DNA of 64,000 bases from Arthrobacter sp. FW305-BF8 (lineage in GTDB: Bacteria > Actinomycetota > Actinomycetes > Actinomycetales > Micrococcaceae). How positions within the stretch are numbered: the first letter of the stretch is position 1; the number at the start of each line of letters is the position of its first letter. The DNA lies in contig NZ_CP084561.1 of the NCBI RefSeq assembly GCF_021789315.1, forward strand, positions 2,604,001 to 2,668,000, in the 5' to 3' direction. A program made the position numbers and the translations under genes. The notes under the pieces were generated by a model. That model was given only the letters and a program-made list of their open reading frames with translations. It ran no database searches and was not told the origin of the DNA. Positions 8,579 to 17,421 of this stretch are shown here, in pieces.

Positions 8579-10180
8579 ATGACCATGTCTGACCTATTCC
8601 AGGATTACTCCGAGGCTGCCGGCCGCACCGGCGCCTACGACGAGATGTTTGCCCCCGGGCAAAAGGCACGCCAGTCGTATGGCCAGGTTGCGGGCGCCTT
8701 GCGGGAGCTGTCCCTGGCAGACGTCAGCGCGCGGGCGGACTCGATGGCGAGGACGTTCCTGGACCGCGGTGTGACCTTCGACTTCGCGGGGGAGGAGCGC
8801 CCGTTTCCGCTGGACATCGTGCCGCGCGTCATCCCCGCCGACGAATGGGATGTGCTGGAAGGCGGTGTGGCCCAGCGGGTCCGGGCCCTCGAGGCGTTCC
8901 TGAACGACGTCTACGACAAAATGACCGTGGTGTCCGACGGCGTGATCCCGCGTCAGCTGATCACCACCAGCGCGCACTTCCACCGCGCCGTGCACGGCTT
9001 CGAACCGGCCGGCGGCGTGCGGGTGCACATCTCCGGCATCGACGTGGTCCGCGACGCCGCCGGAACGTTCCGGGTCCTGGAGGACAACGTCCGCGTGCCC
9101 TCCGGCGTGAGCTACGTGCTGGAGAACCGGAGGGCCATGGCAAAGGGCCTGCCGGAAGCCTTCGGCCAGCAGCTCATCCGCCCGGTGGAGGAATACCCGC
9201 GCCGGCTGCTTTCGGCGCTGCGCAAGACGGCGCCGTCGGGCGTGGACGACCCCACAGTGGTGGTGCTGACCCCCGGCGTCTTCAACAGCGCGTACTTCGA
9301 ACACACCCTCCTGGCCGGCCTGATGGGCGTGGAACTCGTGGAGGGCCGCGACCTCATCTGCCGCGGCAACCGGGTGTACATGCGCACCACCGCCGGCGAA
9401 CAGCGCGTGGACGTCATCTACAAGCGTATCGACGACGACTTCCTCGACCCCCTGCAGTTCCGCTCTGACTCCATGCTCGGCTGCCCCGGCCTGGTCAACG
9501 CCGCCCGTGCCGGCGGCGTCACGATCGCCAACGCGGTGGGCAACGGCGTGGCTGACGACAAACTCGTCTACAGCTACGTCCCGGACCTGATCCGCTACTA
9601 CCTCGGCGAGGAACCGGTGATCGCCAACGTCGACACTTTCCGGCTCGAGGAGAAGGAAGCCCGCGAGCACGTCCTGGACCGCCTGGACGAACTCGTGGTC
9701 AAGCCGGTTGACGGCTCCGGCGGCAAAGGCCTGGTCATCGGCCCGGACGCGTCCAAAGAAGAGCTTGAGGCGCTGCGCAAGCGCGTCATCGCCGACCCGC
9801 GCGGCTGGATCGCGCAGCCGGTGCTGCAGCTGTCCACCGTGCCCACCCTCAGCGGCGACAAGTTCGGCCCACGGCACGTGGACCTCCGGCCGTTCGCGGT
9901 CAACGACGGCGACGACGTCTGGGTGCTGCCCGGCGGTCTGACCCGCGTGGCCCTCAAGGAAGGGTCGCTGATCGTGAATTCGAGCCAGGGCGGCGGGTCG
10001 AAGGACACCTGGGTCCTGGCTGGTTCCCCGCAGGTGCCGGTGGAACGGCTGCCGCAGCAGTCGATCACCGTCCGTGAGCGGGTCTCCGTCTGGCCGGTCG
10101 AGAGCAACTGGCGGGACCGGCAGTCGGAACAGCAGCAACAGCAGATTTCTGACGCGCAGGAGGTAACCGCAAATGCTTAG
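8579..10180 (+). CDS. Circularly permuted ATP-grasp family protein
   Basis: A 533-residue protein of the CP-ATP-grasp family (DUF404/DUF407 type). The N-terminal third holds RVIPADEWDVLEGGVAQRVRAL, LVYSYVPDLIRYYLGEEPVIAN follows in the middle, and the nucleotide loop is KPVDGSGGKGLVIGP. Comparative work groups these proteins with peptide or amide ligases that have alpha-E and transglutaminase partners; no product is known. It corresponds to M. tuberculosis Rv2411c. ATG 8579 follows AAAAAGGTGG. Its end overlaps the start of the alpha-E gene by 8 bp, so translation is probably coupled. Confidence 0.93.
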   Translation: MTMSDLFQDYSEAAGRTGAYDEMFAPGQKARQSYGQVAGALRELSLADVSARADSMARTFLDRGVTFDFAGEERPFPLDIVPRVIPADEWDVLEGGVAQRVRALEAFLNDVYDKMTVVSDGVIPRQLITTSAHFHRAVHGFEPAGGVRVHISGIDVVRDAAGTFRVLEDNVRVPSGVSYVLENRRAMAKGLPEAFGQQLIRPVEEYPRRLLSALRKTAPSGVDDPTVVVLTPGVFNSAYFEHTLLAGLMGVELVEGRDLICRGNRVYMRTTAGEQRVDVIYKRIDDDFLDPLQFRSDSMLGCPGLVNAARAGGVTIANAVGNGVADDKLVYSYVPDLIRYYLGEEPVIANVDTFRLEEKEAREHVLDRLDELVVKPVDGSGGKGLVIGPDASKEELEALRKRVIADPRGWIAQPVLQLSTVPTLSGDKFGPRHVDLRPFAVNDGDDVWVLPGGLTRVALKEGSLIVNSSQGGGSKDTWVLAGSPQVPVERLPQQSITVRERVSVWPVESNWRDRQSEQQQQQISDAQEVTANA

Positions 10181-11099
10181 CCGAATTGCCGAGTCCCTGT
10201 TCTGGATCGGCCGCTACGTTGAACGGGCCGATGGCACGGCACGCATCCTCGACGTGCACCTGGAGCGCCTGAACCACCTGCCCACCGAAGAGCGGCGCAG
10301 CGTTGCCCGCGAGCTCCTCGGCGTCATGGGGGCGCGCCCCCAGAGCGAGGATTTTGGGCTGGAGGAACTGCTTCACGCCCTCGCCTACGACAAGCACAGC
10401 GCAACCTCGATTGCGGGGTCCCTCGGCGCCGCCCGTGAGAACGCCAGGCGCGCCCGCGAGACGGTCTCCTCCGGCCTCTGGGAAAGCCTGAACACCACCT
10501 ACTACGGGCTGAACCAGCACCGCAAGGACGTGGTGGGCACGTACCGCTTCTGCCACTGGGTGCTCGAGCGCACCGCCATGGTCAGCGGCTTGGCCGACAC
10601 CACCGTCAGCCACGACGACAGCTGGCTCTTCCTGGCGCTGGGCCGCTCCCTGGAGCGGGCCGACATGACCGCCCGGATGCTCTCCACCCGCGACGTCCTC
10701 TCCGCAGGCATGTCCTGGGTGAACATGCTCCGCTGTGCCGGCGCCTACGAATCCTTCCTGCGGACCCGCCGCGCGGCTTTCGGCGACCAGCACGCGGCCG
10801 AGTTCCTCCTGCTGGACCGACTGTTTCCGCGGTCCATCGTCTACGCCCTGAGTGACGCCGACGAGTGCCTGGCCAAGCTGGACCCCTCGGCCCAGCGCGT
10901 CGGCTTCATCAACGACGCCCGGCGGATTGTGGGCCAGGCCCGCACGTTCCTGGAGTTCCACCGCACGGATGACCTCATGTCCGAGCTTCCGGAGCACATG
11001 GAGCGCGTCCAGAAGGCAGTCGCGCAGGCGTCGGACGCCATTTCCCGTAAGTACTTCAATCAGGCGGATGAACTGGCCTGGGTGGGAGAAGTTTCATGA
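10173..11099 (+). CDS. Alpha-E domain protein
   Basis: A 308-residue, almost entirely helical protein. It opens with the family hallmark MLSRIAESLFWIGRYVERAD and repeats a related pattern internally (LGRSLERADMTARML). Alpha-E proteins have no assigned activity and occur with CP-ATP-grasp and transglutaminase-like partners, as here and in M. tuberculosis Rv2410c. The start lies inside the end of the ATP-grasp gene and is preceded by CAGGAGG. The end overlaps the transglutaminase gene by 4 bp (ATGA). Confidence 0.93.
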   Translation: MLSRIAESLFWIGRYVERADGTARILDVHLERLNHLPTEERRSVARELLGVMGARPQSEDFGLEELLHALAYDKHSATSIAGSLGAARENARRARETVSSGLWESLNTTYYGLNQHRKDVVGTYRFCHWVLERTAMVSGLADTTVSHDDSWLFLALGRSLERADMTARMLSTRDVLSAGMSWVNMLRCAGAYESFLRTRRAAFGDQHAAEFLLLDRLFPRSIVYALSDADECLAKLDPSAQRVGFINDARRIVGQARTFLEFHRTDDLMSELPEHMERVQKAVAQASDAISRKYFNQADELAWVGEVS

Positions 11100-11947
11100 C
11101 CCGGCTGAGCATCGTCCACAGGACAGGCTACAAGTACAAGCGACGCGTCACCTTGTCCTACAACGAGGCCCGCATGACCCCGCTGACGGACCCGCAGCAG
11201 GTGGTGCTGGAGTCCTCCATGAAGGTCACGCCGTCGCAGGCTGCTGTCAGCAGCTACCGCGACTACTGGGGTACCAGGGTCACCGCGTTCGACATGCAGA
11301 TGCCGCACGAGCATCTGGAAGTCCTGGCCACCACCACCGTTGAGGTCCACCGCGCGGTGCGTGTGCCGTCGGAGGCCGACATCGTGGGCTGGGACGACCT
11401 CGCCTCCCCGGAGACGCTCAACCAGTTCAGCGACTGGGCCCCGCAGTCCCAGCTGACTGGACCGGGGGAGGAAGTCCTGGCCATCATCCCGGGCGTAGTC
11501 GAGGGCAAGAACCCGCATGAGGCAGCCCTTGCCATCTTCGCCTGGATGCGCGGCGAGATGACCTATATGAAAGGCACTACCGGCGTCACCACTAACGCCG
11601 AGGAAGCCTGGACCCAGCGCCAGGGGGTGTGCCAGGACCTGGCGCACCTCGCCATCGGCGCCCTGCGCAGCTGCGGTATCCCGGCCCGGTACGTCTCGGG
11701 TTACCTGCACCCGCGGTCGACGGCGGACATCGGCGAGACGGTGGCCGGCCAGTCCCACGCCTGGCTGGAATGGTGGGACGGCGAATGGCGCAGCTGGGAC
11801 CCCACCAACCACAAGCCGGCGGGAAACTTCCACGTGACGGTGGCCCGCGGCCGTGACTACCGGGACGTGCCTCCGCTGAAGGGCATCCTGTCCGGCGGCG
11901 GCGGCTCGAAGCTGAGCGTGAGCGTGGAGATCACCCGCCTGGCCTAG
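11096..11947 (+). CDS. Transglutaminase-like cysteine peptidase/amidase
   Basis: A 283-residue protein with an N-terminal beta domain (MTRLSIVHRTGYKYKRRVT) and a transglutaminase core. The catalytic cysteine is in QGVCQDLAHLAIGALRSCG, the histidine in GQSHAWLEWWDGEW and the aspartate in WDPTNHK. The family includes peptidases and amidases. Here it probably trims or reverses the product of the ATP-grasp ligase, by analogy with Rv2409c. It is the third gene of the overlapping operon 8579-11947. Confidence 0.92.
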   Translation: MTRLSIVHRTGYKYKRRVTLSYNEARMTPLTDPQQVVLESSMKVTPSQAAVSSYRDYWGTRVTAFDMQMPHEHLEVLATTTVEVHRAVRVPSEADIVGWDDLASPETLNQFSDWAPQSQLTGPGEEVLAIIPGVVEGKNPHEAALAIFAWMRGEMTYMKGTTGVTTNAEEAWTQRQGVCQDLAHLAIGALRSCGIPARYVSGYLHPRSTADIGETVAGQSHAWLEWWDGEWRSWDPTNHKPAGNFHVTVARGRDYRDVPPLKGILSGGGGSKLSVSVEITRLA

Positions 11948-11967
11948 GCGCACTGTCTGAGGTGCGC
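11948..11967. terminator. Short hairpin after the transglutaminase gene
   Basis: GCGCAC 11948-11953 pairs with GTGCGC 11962-11967. There is no clear T tract, so it is a weak or bidirectional terminator between convergent genes. Confidence 0.4.
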
Positions 11968-11979
11968 TCTACTCGAGAG

Positions 11980-12462
11980 TCACTCCGGTGAGGACTTCAC
12001 CGCGCCGCTGAGCTGGGTCCACCAGGTGAGCGGCGCGGTGACCTTGAACCGCCTCCCGGTGATCGAGTCCGGCGTGATGCGGATGAAGTGGTCCTTCTGT
12101 CCCGCCTGCCACGGGAAGAGGAAGAGCGAGGCGGAATCGAGCACTTCCTCGATGCCGGTGACCGGTGCGGCCTTGCCCTTGACCACCACGCTCCAGGCCA
12201 GCCCCGAAACGGCGTCCACGCCGTCGGCCTCCAGCGCCACCGGGGCTTCGCCCAGCGCGCCGCCAAGCTTGGTTCCCGTGCCTGTCCGGAACACCAGCGT
12301 TCCGTGGTCCACCGTGTAGTTGAGCGGGAAAATGTCCGGGTGGTCGTCCACCCAGACGGCGAGGCGGCCCACCGAAACCTGCCTCAGCAGGTCCCAGCAC
12401 TGCCGGGATTCGAGATGTTCCACGGACTCCGGAGGGGGGCCGGGCGACGCGTCAGCTGCCAT
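11980..12462 (-). CDS. Pyridoxamine 5'-phosphate oxidase-type split-barrel protein, copy 1
   Basis: A 160-residue protein of the split-barrel flavin/F420-binding fold. Typical elements are CWDLLRQVSVGRLAV, DDHPDIFPLNY and GTLVFRTGTGTKLGGAL. It ends with GRRFKVTAPLTWWTQL, a tail shared with the next gene. The family binds FMN, F420 or heme, and the substrate is unknown. It is the downstream member of a tandem pair (second copy 12545-13036) separated by 82 bp. The two align along their whole length, so they arose by duplication. Confidence 0.85.
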   Translation of the reverse strand: MAADASPGPPPESVEHLESRQCWDLLRQVSVGRLAVWVDDHPDIFPLNYTVDHGTLVFRTGTGTKLGGALGEAPVALEADGVDAVSGLAWSVVVKGKAAPVTGIEEVLDSASLFLFPWQAGQKDHFIRITPDSITGRRFKVTAPLTWWTQLSGAVKSSPE

Positions 12463-12544
12463 GCACCAGAGCCTACGCCCGAGCCCCCTGTCCTGCCAGA
12501 GTCGGGGCAGCCTGCCGCCGCGGGCCGCCTTCCGGGGCGGCTGA

Positions 12545-13036
12545 CTACTCGAACGACTCCCTGCGCTGGTCCTCGAGCCGGGTTGACCAGATGTGCGGAG
12601 CAGTAACCTTGAAGCGCCGCCCGGTCAGTACCTGCAGTGACAGGCGGACGTAATGGGATTTGACGCCGGGCTCCCATGGCTCCAGGCCCAGTGCGTCCGC
12701 CGCGGCCTGCTCGGTACTGCTGTCCACCAGGGCGGTGGTGCCGCGTGCCACGACACTCCAGGCCTCCTGGCTGTCCGCATCGTAGCCGTCGATCTCAAAC
12801 GCAGCGGGCATCTCCTTGCTGGATTGCCAGAGCTTGGTGCCGCCCGCGGTGCGGAAGACGATGCTGCGGTGCTCGATGACGAAATTGACAGGAAATATTT
12901 CCGGGTGGCCGTCCACGATGAGGGCGAGCCTCCCCACCACCGAAGCAGCAAGCAGGTCCCAGCACTGGTCGAAGGTGAGCTTTCCGTCCTGTGATGCCCT
13001 GTCCTGCAGTGCGCTGTCGTCTGATGGCCTGTTCAT
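12545..13036 (-). CDS. Pyridoxamine 5'-phosphate oxidase-type split-barrel protein, copy 2
   Basis: A 163-residue paralogue of the neighbouring gene. It shares QCWDLLAASVVGRLAL, DGHPEIFPVNF, IVFRTAGGTKLWQS and the C-terminal GRRFKVTAPHIWSTRL. Split-barrel enzymes of this size usually act as dimers binding FMN or F420. The copies differ most around residues 95-125, where the sequence turns acidic and alanine-rich (STEQAAADALGLEPWE), which may mean a different ligand. Transcription is probably joint with copy 1. No recognisable regulator is adjacent. Confidence 0.85.
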   Translation of the reverse strand: MNRPSDDSALQDRASQDGKLTFDQCWDLLAASVVGRLALIVDGHPEIFPVNFVIEHRSIVFRTAGGTKLWQSSKEMPAAFEIDGYDADSQEAWSVVARGTTALVDSSTEQAAADALGLEPWEPGVKSHYVRLSLQVLTGRRFKVTAPHIWSTRLEDQRRESFE

Positions 13037-13075
13037 GGACCCATGCTACGAAACGACGGCAGCAGTCGCGAGCAT

Positions 13076-14527
13076 TTACCAGGGGCTGGACTTGTAGTCC
13101 TTCAGGAACACTCCGTACTGGTCTTCGCCCTTCTCGCCCATGACGATCGGATCGTAGACGCGGGCTGCGCCGTCCACCAGGTCCAGCGGCGCGTGGAAGC
13201 CTTCCTCCATTAGCCGGACCTTGGTGAAGTGGGGGCGTTCGTCGGTGATCCAGCCGGTATCGACGGCGGTCATGAGGATCCCGTCCGAGTCCAGCATCTC
13301 TTGGGCGCTGGTCCGGGTCATCATGTTCAGGGCCGCCTTCGCCATGTTGGTGTGCGGGTGGCCCGGTCCCTTGTAGGCCCGGGAGAACTGGCCCTCCATG
13401 GCGGACACGTTGACGATGTACTTGCGGTGCGCAGTGGACCGCTTCATGGCCTCCCGCAGCCGGCTGACCAGCAGGAAGGGCGCGGTGACGTTGCACAGCT
13501 GCACCTCGAGCATCTCCAGCGGGTCCACCTCGTCCACCACCTGCGTCCAGCTGTTGATGGTGGCGAGGTCCGGGACCAGGCCGCCGGCGTCGATGGCTGT
13601 TCCGGCGGCGATCCGCTCCAGTGACGCCGAACCGGTGGACAGGGCAAGGGACGTGACGGCGTCGCCTGCCAGGACCGGGTGTTCGGTGACGCTGGTGGCA
13701 ATCGCGAGCGGGTGCTTGTCGTGTGCGTGGCCGAAGGTGACCAGTTCCGGGCCCCCGTTGGCTGCCTCCAGGGCTGCTGGGAGCGGCTCGTCCTCGGCGT
13801 CGACCAAAGGCTTGTAGGCATTGCCGGAGCGGCGCACCGTCTGGGCGGCGTTGTTGATAATTATGTCCAGCGGCCCGGCGGCATTGAGGTTGTCGGTGAG
13901 GGCCATGACCTGCGAGGGGTCGCGGAGGTCGATGCCCACGATCTTCAGCCGGTGCAGCCATTCACCGCTGTCCTCCATGGCCGCGAAGCGCCGCGCGGCA
14001 TCCTTGGGGAACCGCGTGGTGATGGTGGTCTGCGCGCCGTCGCGCAGCAGCCGCAAGGCAATGTACATGCCGATCTTGGCGCGGCCGCCGGTCAGGAGGG
14101 CGCGCCGGCCGGTGAGATCGGTGCGGGCATCGCGCTTGGAATGGCTGAACGCCGCGCACTCGGGGCACAGCTGGTGGTAGAAGGCGTCCACCTGGGTGTA
14201 ATGCTGCTTGCAGATGTAGCAGGGCCGGGACCTGATGAGGTGGCCTGCGACGTTCCCCGTGGCGGACGTGGCGAGTTTGTTGCCGCGCGTCTCGTCGTCG
14301 ATCCGGTCCGGCGCAGCGGTGGCGGTCTGGGCCAACACGGCGCGGTCCGCTTCGGCGATCAGGTCTCGCTTGGTGACGCGGCGGTGCCGCTTGACGGCCT
14401 TGAACATTTTGCCGGTGGCGCGGCGCACCGAGACGTAGTCAGGGTGCTCCTCGTCATAGACGTGGATGGTGTTCAAAACCTTGAGGCAGGCCTGAATCTC
14501 TTCAGGCGTCAGATCGGCGGAGCTCAT
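13076..14527 (-). CDS. Zinc-ribbon SDR-family protein
   Basis: A 483-residue protein. Residues 1-100 are an uncharacterised helical region. C103/C106 and C121/C124 form a CxxC-14-CxxC zinc-ribbon-like knuckle. A Rossmann dehydrogenase fold follows (TGGRAKIG 146-153, NNAAQT 225-230, NVSAMEG with S375). The usual YxxxK is TNMAK (393-397), so the catalytic Tyr position holds Thr, and the Ser-Lys spacing is about five residues longer than normal. A Tyr at 385 might substitute. NAD(P) binding is likely; classical SDR chemistry is doubtful. The gene lies downstream of glgC on the same strand. Confidence 0.8.
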   Translation of the reverse strand: MSSADLTPEEIQACLKVLNTIHVYDEEHPDYVSVRRATGKMFKAVKRHRRVTKRDLIAEADRAVLAQTATAAPDRIDDETRGNKLATSATGNVAGHLIRSRPCYICKQHYTQVDAFYHQLCPECAAFSHSKRDARTDLTGRRALLTGGRAKIGMYIALRLLRDGAQTTITTRFPKDAARRFAAMEDSGEWLHRLKIVGIDLRDPSQVMALTDNLNAAGPLDIIINNAAQTVRRSGNAYKPLVDAEDEPLPAALEAANGGPELVTFGHAHDKHPLAIATSVTEHPVLAGDAVTSLALSTGSASLERIAAGTAIDAGGLVPDLATINSWTQVVDEVDPLEMLEVQLCNVTAPFLLVSRLREAMKRSTAHRKYIVNVSAMEGQFSRAYKGPGHPHTNMAKAALNMMTRTSAQEMLDSDGILMTAVDTGWITDERPHFTKVRLMEEGFHAPLDLVDGAARVYDPIVMGEKGEDQYGVFLKDYKSSPW

Positions 14528-14590
14528 TGATCTGATTTTACAGCCTGTGGAGGGTCAGACCTGCCTCAAGGGCGTTGCTTGAACAGGGGA

Positions 14591-16003
14591 TCAGGAACGG
14601 ACGGCCTGCTGCGGGGAGTTAACACCAGCGGCGGCGGCCTGAACCTTGCCCACGTGTTCGACCGAGCTGCGGATCTCGGGCCAGTTCTCCGTTGCAGCCT
14701 TCACGGCGTCCGGAACCAGGTGCAGGTTCGCCGCGGACAGCGCACGCTCGGCGTCGTCGGGTTCCGGCACGATCTGGTGCTTGGAGAGGACCGTGATGCC
14801 AGAATCCGTCACCTTGAAGCCGCGGGCGCGGTCGAGGTCCGGGTCCAGGCCGATGGCCGCTCCCGCGGGGACCTTGACGTTCTTGTCGATGATGGCCCGG
14901 CGCACCACGGCGCCCTTGCCGATCTGAACCTTGTCCATGAGCACTGAGTCGATGACACGGCTGGCAGAGCCGATGTAGACGTCGTTGGACAGCACAGACC
15001 CTTCCACGATTCCGCCGGAGATGACCACGCCGCTGGCCACGATTGAATCAAGGGCCGTTCCCACGGTGTTGTTGTCACCGCGGACGAACTTGGCGGGCGG
15101 GGAAATGCTCTGGCGGGTGTAGATGGGCCACTCGGAGTTGTACAGATTGAACACCGGCAGCGGCGAGATCAGGTCCATGTGGGCGTCGTAGAAGGAGTCG
15201 ATGGTCCCTACGTCACGCCAATAGGTCCGGTCCCGTTCTGTGGAGCCCGGAATGTCGTTGAGGGTGAAGTCGTAGACGCCGGCCTGACCCTGGTTGACGA
15301 AGTAGGGGATGATGTCCCCGCCCATGTCGTGCTTGGTGTCCAGCCGTTCGGCGTCGACGTGGAGGGCGTCCACCAGGGCGTCGGCGTCGAAGACGTAGTT
15401 GCCCATGGAGGCCAGGAACTGGGTGGGATCAGCGGCCAGCCCGGGCGTGGATGCGGGCTTCTCCACGAATGCGGCGATCTTCTGGGGATCTTCCGGATCG
15501 ACTTCGATAACGCCGAACTGGTCGGCCATGTTGAGGGGCTGGCGGACGGCCGCCACGGTGGCCTTGGCGCCGCTCTTGACATGCTGTTCGACCATCTGGA
15601 AGAAGTCCATGCGGTAAACGTGGTCCGCGCCCACCACGACGACGATGTCGGGGTTGGCGTCGTGGATCAGGTTCAGGGACTGGTAGATCGCATTGGCGCT
15701 GCCGAGGAACCAGCTCTTGCCCACGCGCTGCTGGGCCGGAACGGACGCGACATAGTTGCCGAGCTGCGTGGACATTCGCCACGTCTCGGAGATGTGGCGG
15801 TCAAGGCTGTGCGACTTGTACTGCGTCAGGACCACGATCTGGAGGTACCGGGAGTTGACGAGGTTGGACAGCGCGAAATCGATGAGCCGGTAACTGCCGG
15901 CAAACGGCACAGCAGGTTTGGCCCTATCTGCCGTCAGCGGCATGAGTCGGTTTCCCTCGCCCCCGGCGAGGACTATGGCCAGGACTTTCTTAGTTGACGG
16001 CAT
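14591..16003 (-). CDS. glgC: Glucose-1-phosphate adenylyltransferase
   Basis: A 470-residue enzyme making ADP-glucose from ATP and glucose-1-phosphate, the donor for glycogen and maltose-1-phosphate synthesis. The N-terminus has the nucleotidyltransferase signature LAGGEGNRLMPLTADRAKP. The substrate loop GSANAIYQSL and a C-terminal left-handed beta-helix (GGIVEGSVLSNDVYIG) are present. The length is slightly above the 400-430 of typical enzymes because of a C-terminal tail. It is divergent from the glycosyltransferase gene at 16103, as in M. tuberculosis Rv1213/Rv1212c. Confidence 0.96.
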   Translation of the reverse strand: MPSTKKVLAIVLAGGEGNRLMPLTADRAKPAVPFAGSYRLIDFALSNLVNSRYLQIVVLTQYKSHSLDRHISETWRMSTQLGNYVASVPAQQRVGKSWFLGSANAIYQSLNLIHDANPDIVVVVGADHVYRMDFFQMVEQHVKSGAKATVAAVRQPLNMADQFGVIEVDPEDPQKIAAFVEKPASTPGLAADPTQFLASMGNYVFDADALVDALHVDAERLDTKHDMGGDIIPYFVNQGQAGVYDFTLNDIPGSTERDRTYWRDVGTIDSFYDAHMDLISPLPVFNLYNSEWPIYTRQSISPPAKFVRGDNNTVGTALDSIVASGVVISGGIVEGSVLSNDVYIGSASRVIDSVLMDKVQIGKGAVVRRAIIDKNVKVPAGAAIGLDPDLDRARGFKVTDSGITVLSKHQIVPEPDDAERALSAANLHLVPDAVKAATENWPEIRSSVEHVGKVQAAAAGVNSPQQAVRS

Positions 16004-16102
16004 GGTCGCTCCTGTACGCCTTCGTATCTCCCCAAAAAATCCGGTTTGTCCGGACTTTCTTCACACTAGAACAGTTCAACCGTAACGACTACCTTGGGTA
16101 AC

Positions 16103-17299
16103 GTGCGAATAGACATTGTGACTAAAGAGTTTCCGCCGGAAATCTATGGGGGCGCGGGCGTCCACGTGGCCGAGCTGAGCCGGGTCCTGGCCCAGCATGT
16201 CGACCTTCAGGTGCGCGCTTTTGGCGCGCCCCGGGATGCCGACTACCATGGCGCCGCCGTGACGTCCTACTCGGTGCCCGAGGATCTGGGTGCGGCGAAC
16301 GCCGCCGTGCAGACACTCGGCGTGGACCTGCGAATTGTTCCGGACGTTGCCGGCGCGGACCTGGTGCACTCGCACACGTGGTACGCCAACATGGCCGGCC
16401 ACCTGGCGTCGCTGCTGCACGGCATCCCGCATGTGCTCAGCGCTCACAGCCTGGAACCGCTGCGGCCCTGGAAGGCTGAGCAGTTGGGCGGCGGTTACGC
16501 GCTGTCCTCGTGGGTGGAGAAGACCGCCTATGAGGCGGCTGCCGCAATCATCGCCGTGTCCGAGGGCATGCGCCAGGACATCCTGCGCAGCTACCCGGAG
16601 GTTGACCCGGAGAAGGTCAAGGTGGTGCACAACGGCATCGACGTCAGCCTGTGGAACCGTGACGAAAACGATGACGTCATCCGAACCCTGGGCATCGACC
16701 CCGCCCGCCCCAGCGTGGTGTTCGTTGGGCGCAACACCCGGCAGAAGGGTGTCCCGTACCTGTTGCGGGCCGCCGCGAAGCTCCCCGCGGACGTCCAGCT
16801 GGTCCTCTGCCTCGGCGCGGCGGATACGCCGGAACTCGCAGCGGAGACCGCCCGCCTGATCGAGGAGCTGCAGAGCCAGCGCAGCGGCGTGGTGCTGATC
16901 GAGCGCATGCTTCCCCGCAATGAGCTGATCCAGGTGCTGAGCCACGCCACCGCTTTCGCCTGCCCCTCCATCTACGAACCGCTCGGCATCGTGAACCTGG
17001 AAGCGATGGCCTGCGGTGCTGCCGTGGTGGCCAGTGCAACCGGCGGCATCCCCGAGGTGGTCAACCACGGCGAGACCGGCCTGCTGGTGGAGCTCGAGCA
17101 GGTGACCGACGGTACGGGCACGCCGCTGGATCCGGAGAAGTTCGTCACTGAATTCGCCGCGGCCCTGACCGAGGTTGTGTCCGACCCGTCGCGTGCACGC
17201 GAAATGGGCCGGGCCGGCCGCAAGCGCGCCGAGGAGCACTTCTCCTGGGAGTCCATCACCCAGACCACGCTGGACGTCTACCGGTCAGTCCTCAGCTAG
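16103..17299 (+). CDS. glgA: GT4 glycogen / maltose-1-phosphate synthase
   Basis: A 398-residue GT-B glycosyltransferase. It opens with the family N-terminus RIDIVTKEFPPEIYGGAGVH, has the acceptor loop LSAHSLEPLRPWKAEQLGGGY, and the C-terminal donor site YEPLGIVNLEAMACGAAVVA. In actinobacteria this family is annotated glgA, but the mycobacterial enzyme (GlgM) makes maltose-1-phosphate from ADP-glucose and glucose-1-phosphate. The true role here is probably the same. GTG 16103 is chosen to match the usual MRIDIVTKEF start; TTG 16094 is the alternative. Neither has a clear ribosome binding site. Confidence 0.92.
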   Translation: MRIDIVTKEFPPEIYGGAGVHVAELSRVLAQHVDLQVRAFGAPRDADYHGAAVTSYSVPEDLGAANAAVQTLGVDLRIVPDVAGADLVHSHTWYANMAGHLASLLHGIPHVLSAHSLEPLRPWKAEQLGGGYALSSWVEKTAYEAAAAIIAVSEGMRQDILRSYPEVDPEKVKVVHNGIDVSLWNRDENDDVIRTLGIDPARPSVVFVGRNTRQKGVPYLLRAAAKLPADVQLVLCLGAADTPELAAETARLIEELQSQRSGVVLIERMLPRNELIQVLSHATAFACPSIYEPLGIVNLEAMACGAAVVASATGGIPEVVNHGETGLLVELEQVTDGTGTPLDPEKFVTEFAAALTEVVSDPSRAREMGRAGRKRAEEHFSWESITQTTLDVYRSVLS

Positions 17300-17319
17300 C
17301 CTCACGCAAAGGCAAACAA

Positions 17320-17358
17320 CGACGGCGACGGTCTCCGGAAAGGGGAGCGTCGCCGTCG
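17320..17358. terminator. Strong hairpin between convergent glgA and acyl-CoA dehydrogenase genes
   Basis: CGACGGCGACG 17320-17330 pairs perfectly with CGTCGCCGTCG 17348-17358. After one mismatch the stem continues for five more pairs. Confidence 0.8.
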
Positions 17359-17421
17359 GGCATTGGACTTATTGGCGGTTTGGGCCCACGACCGCAGGGT
17401 CCCCTGGCCGAGCTTGCGAGG

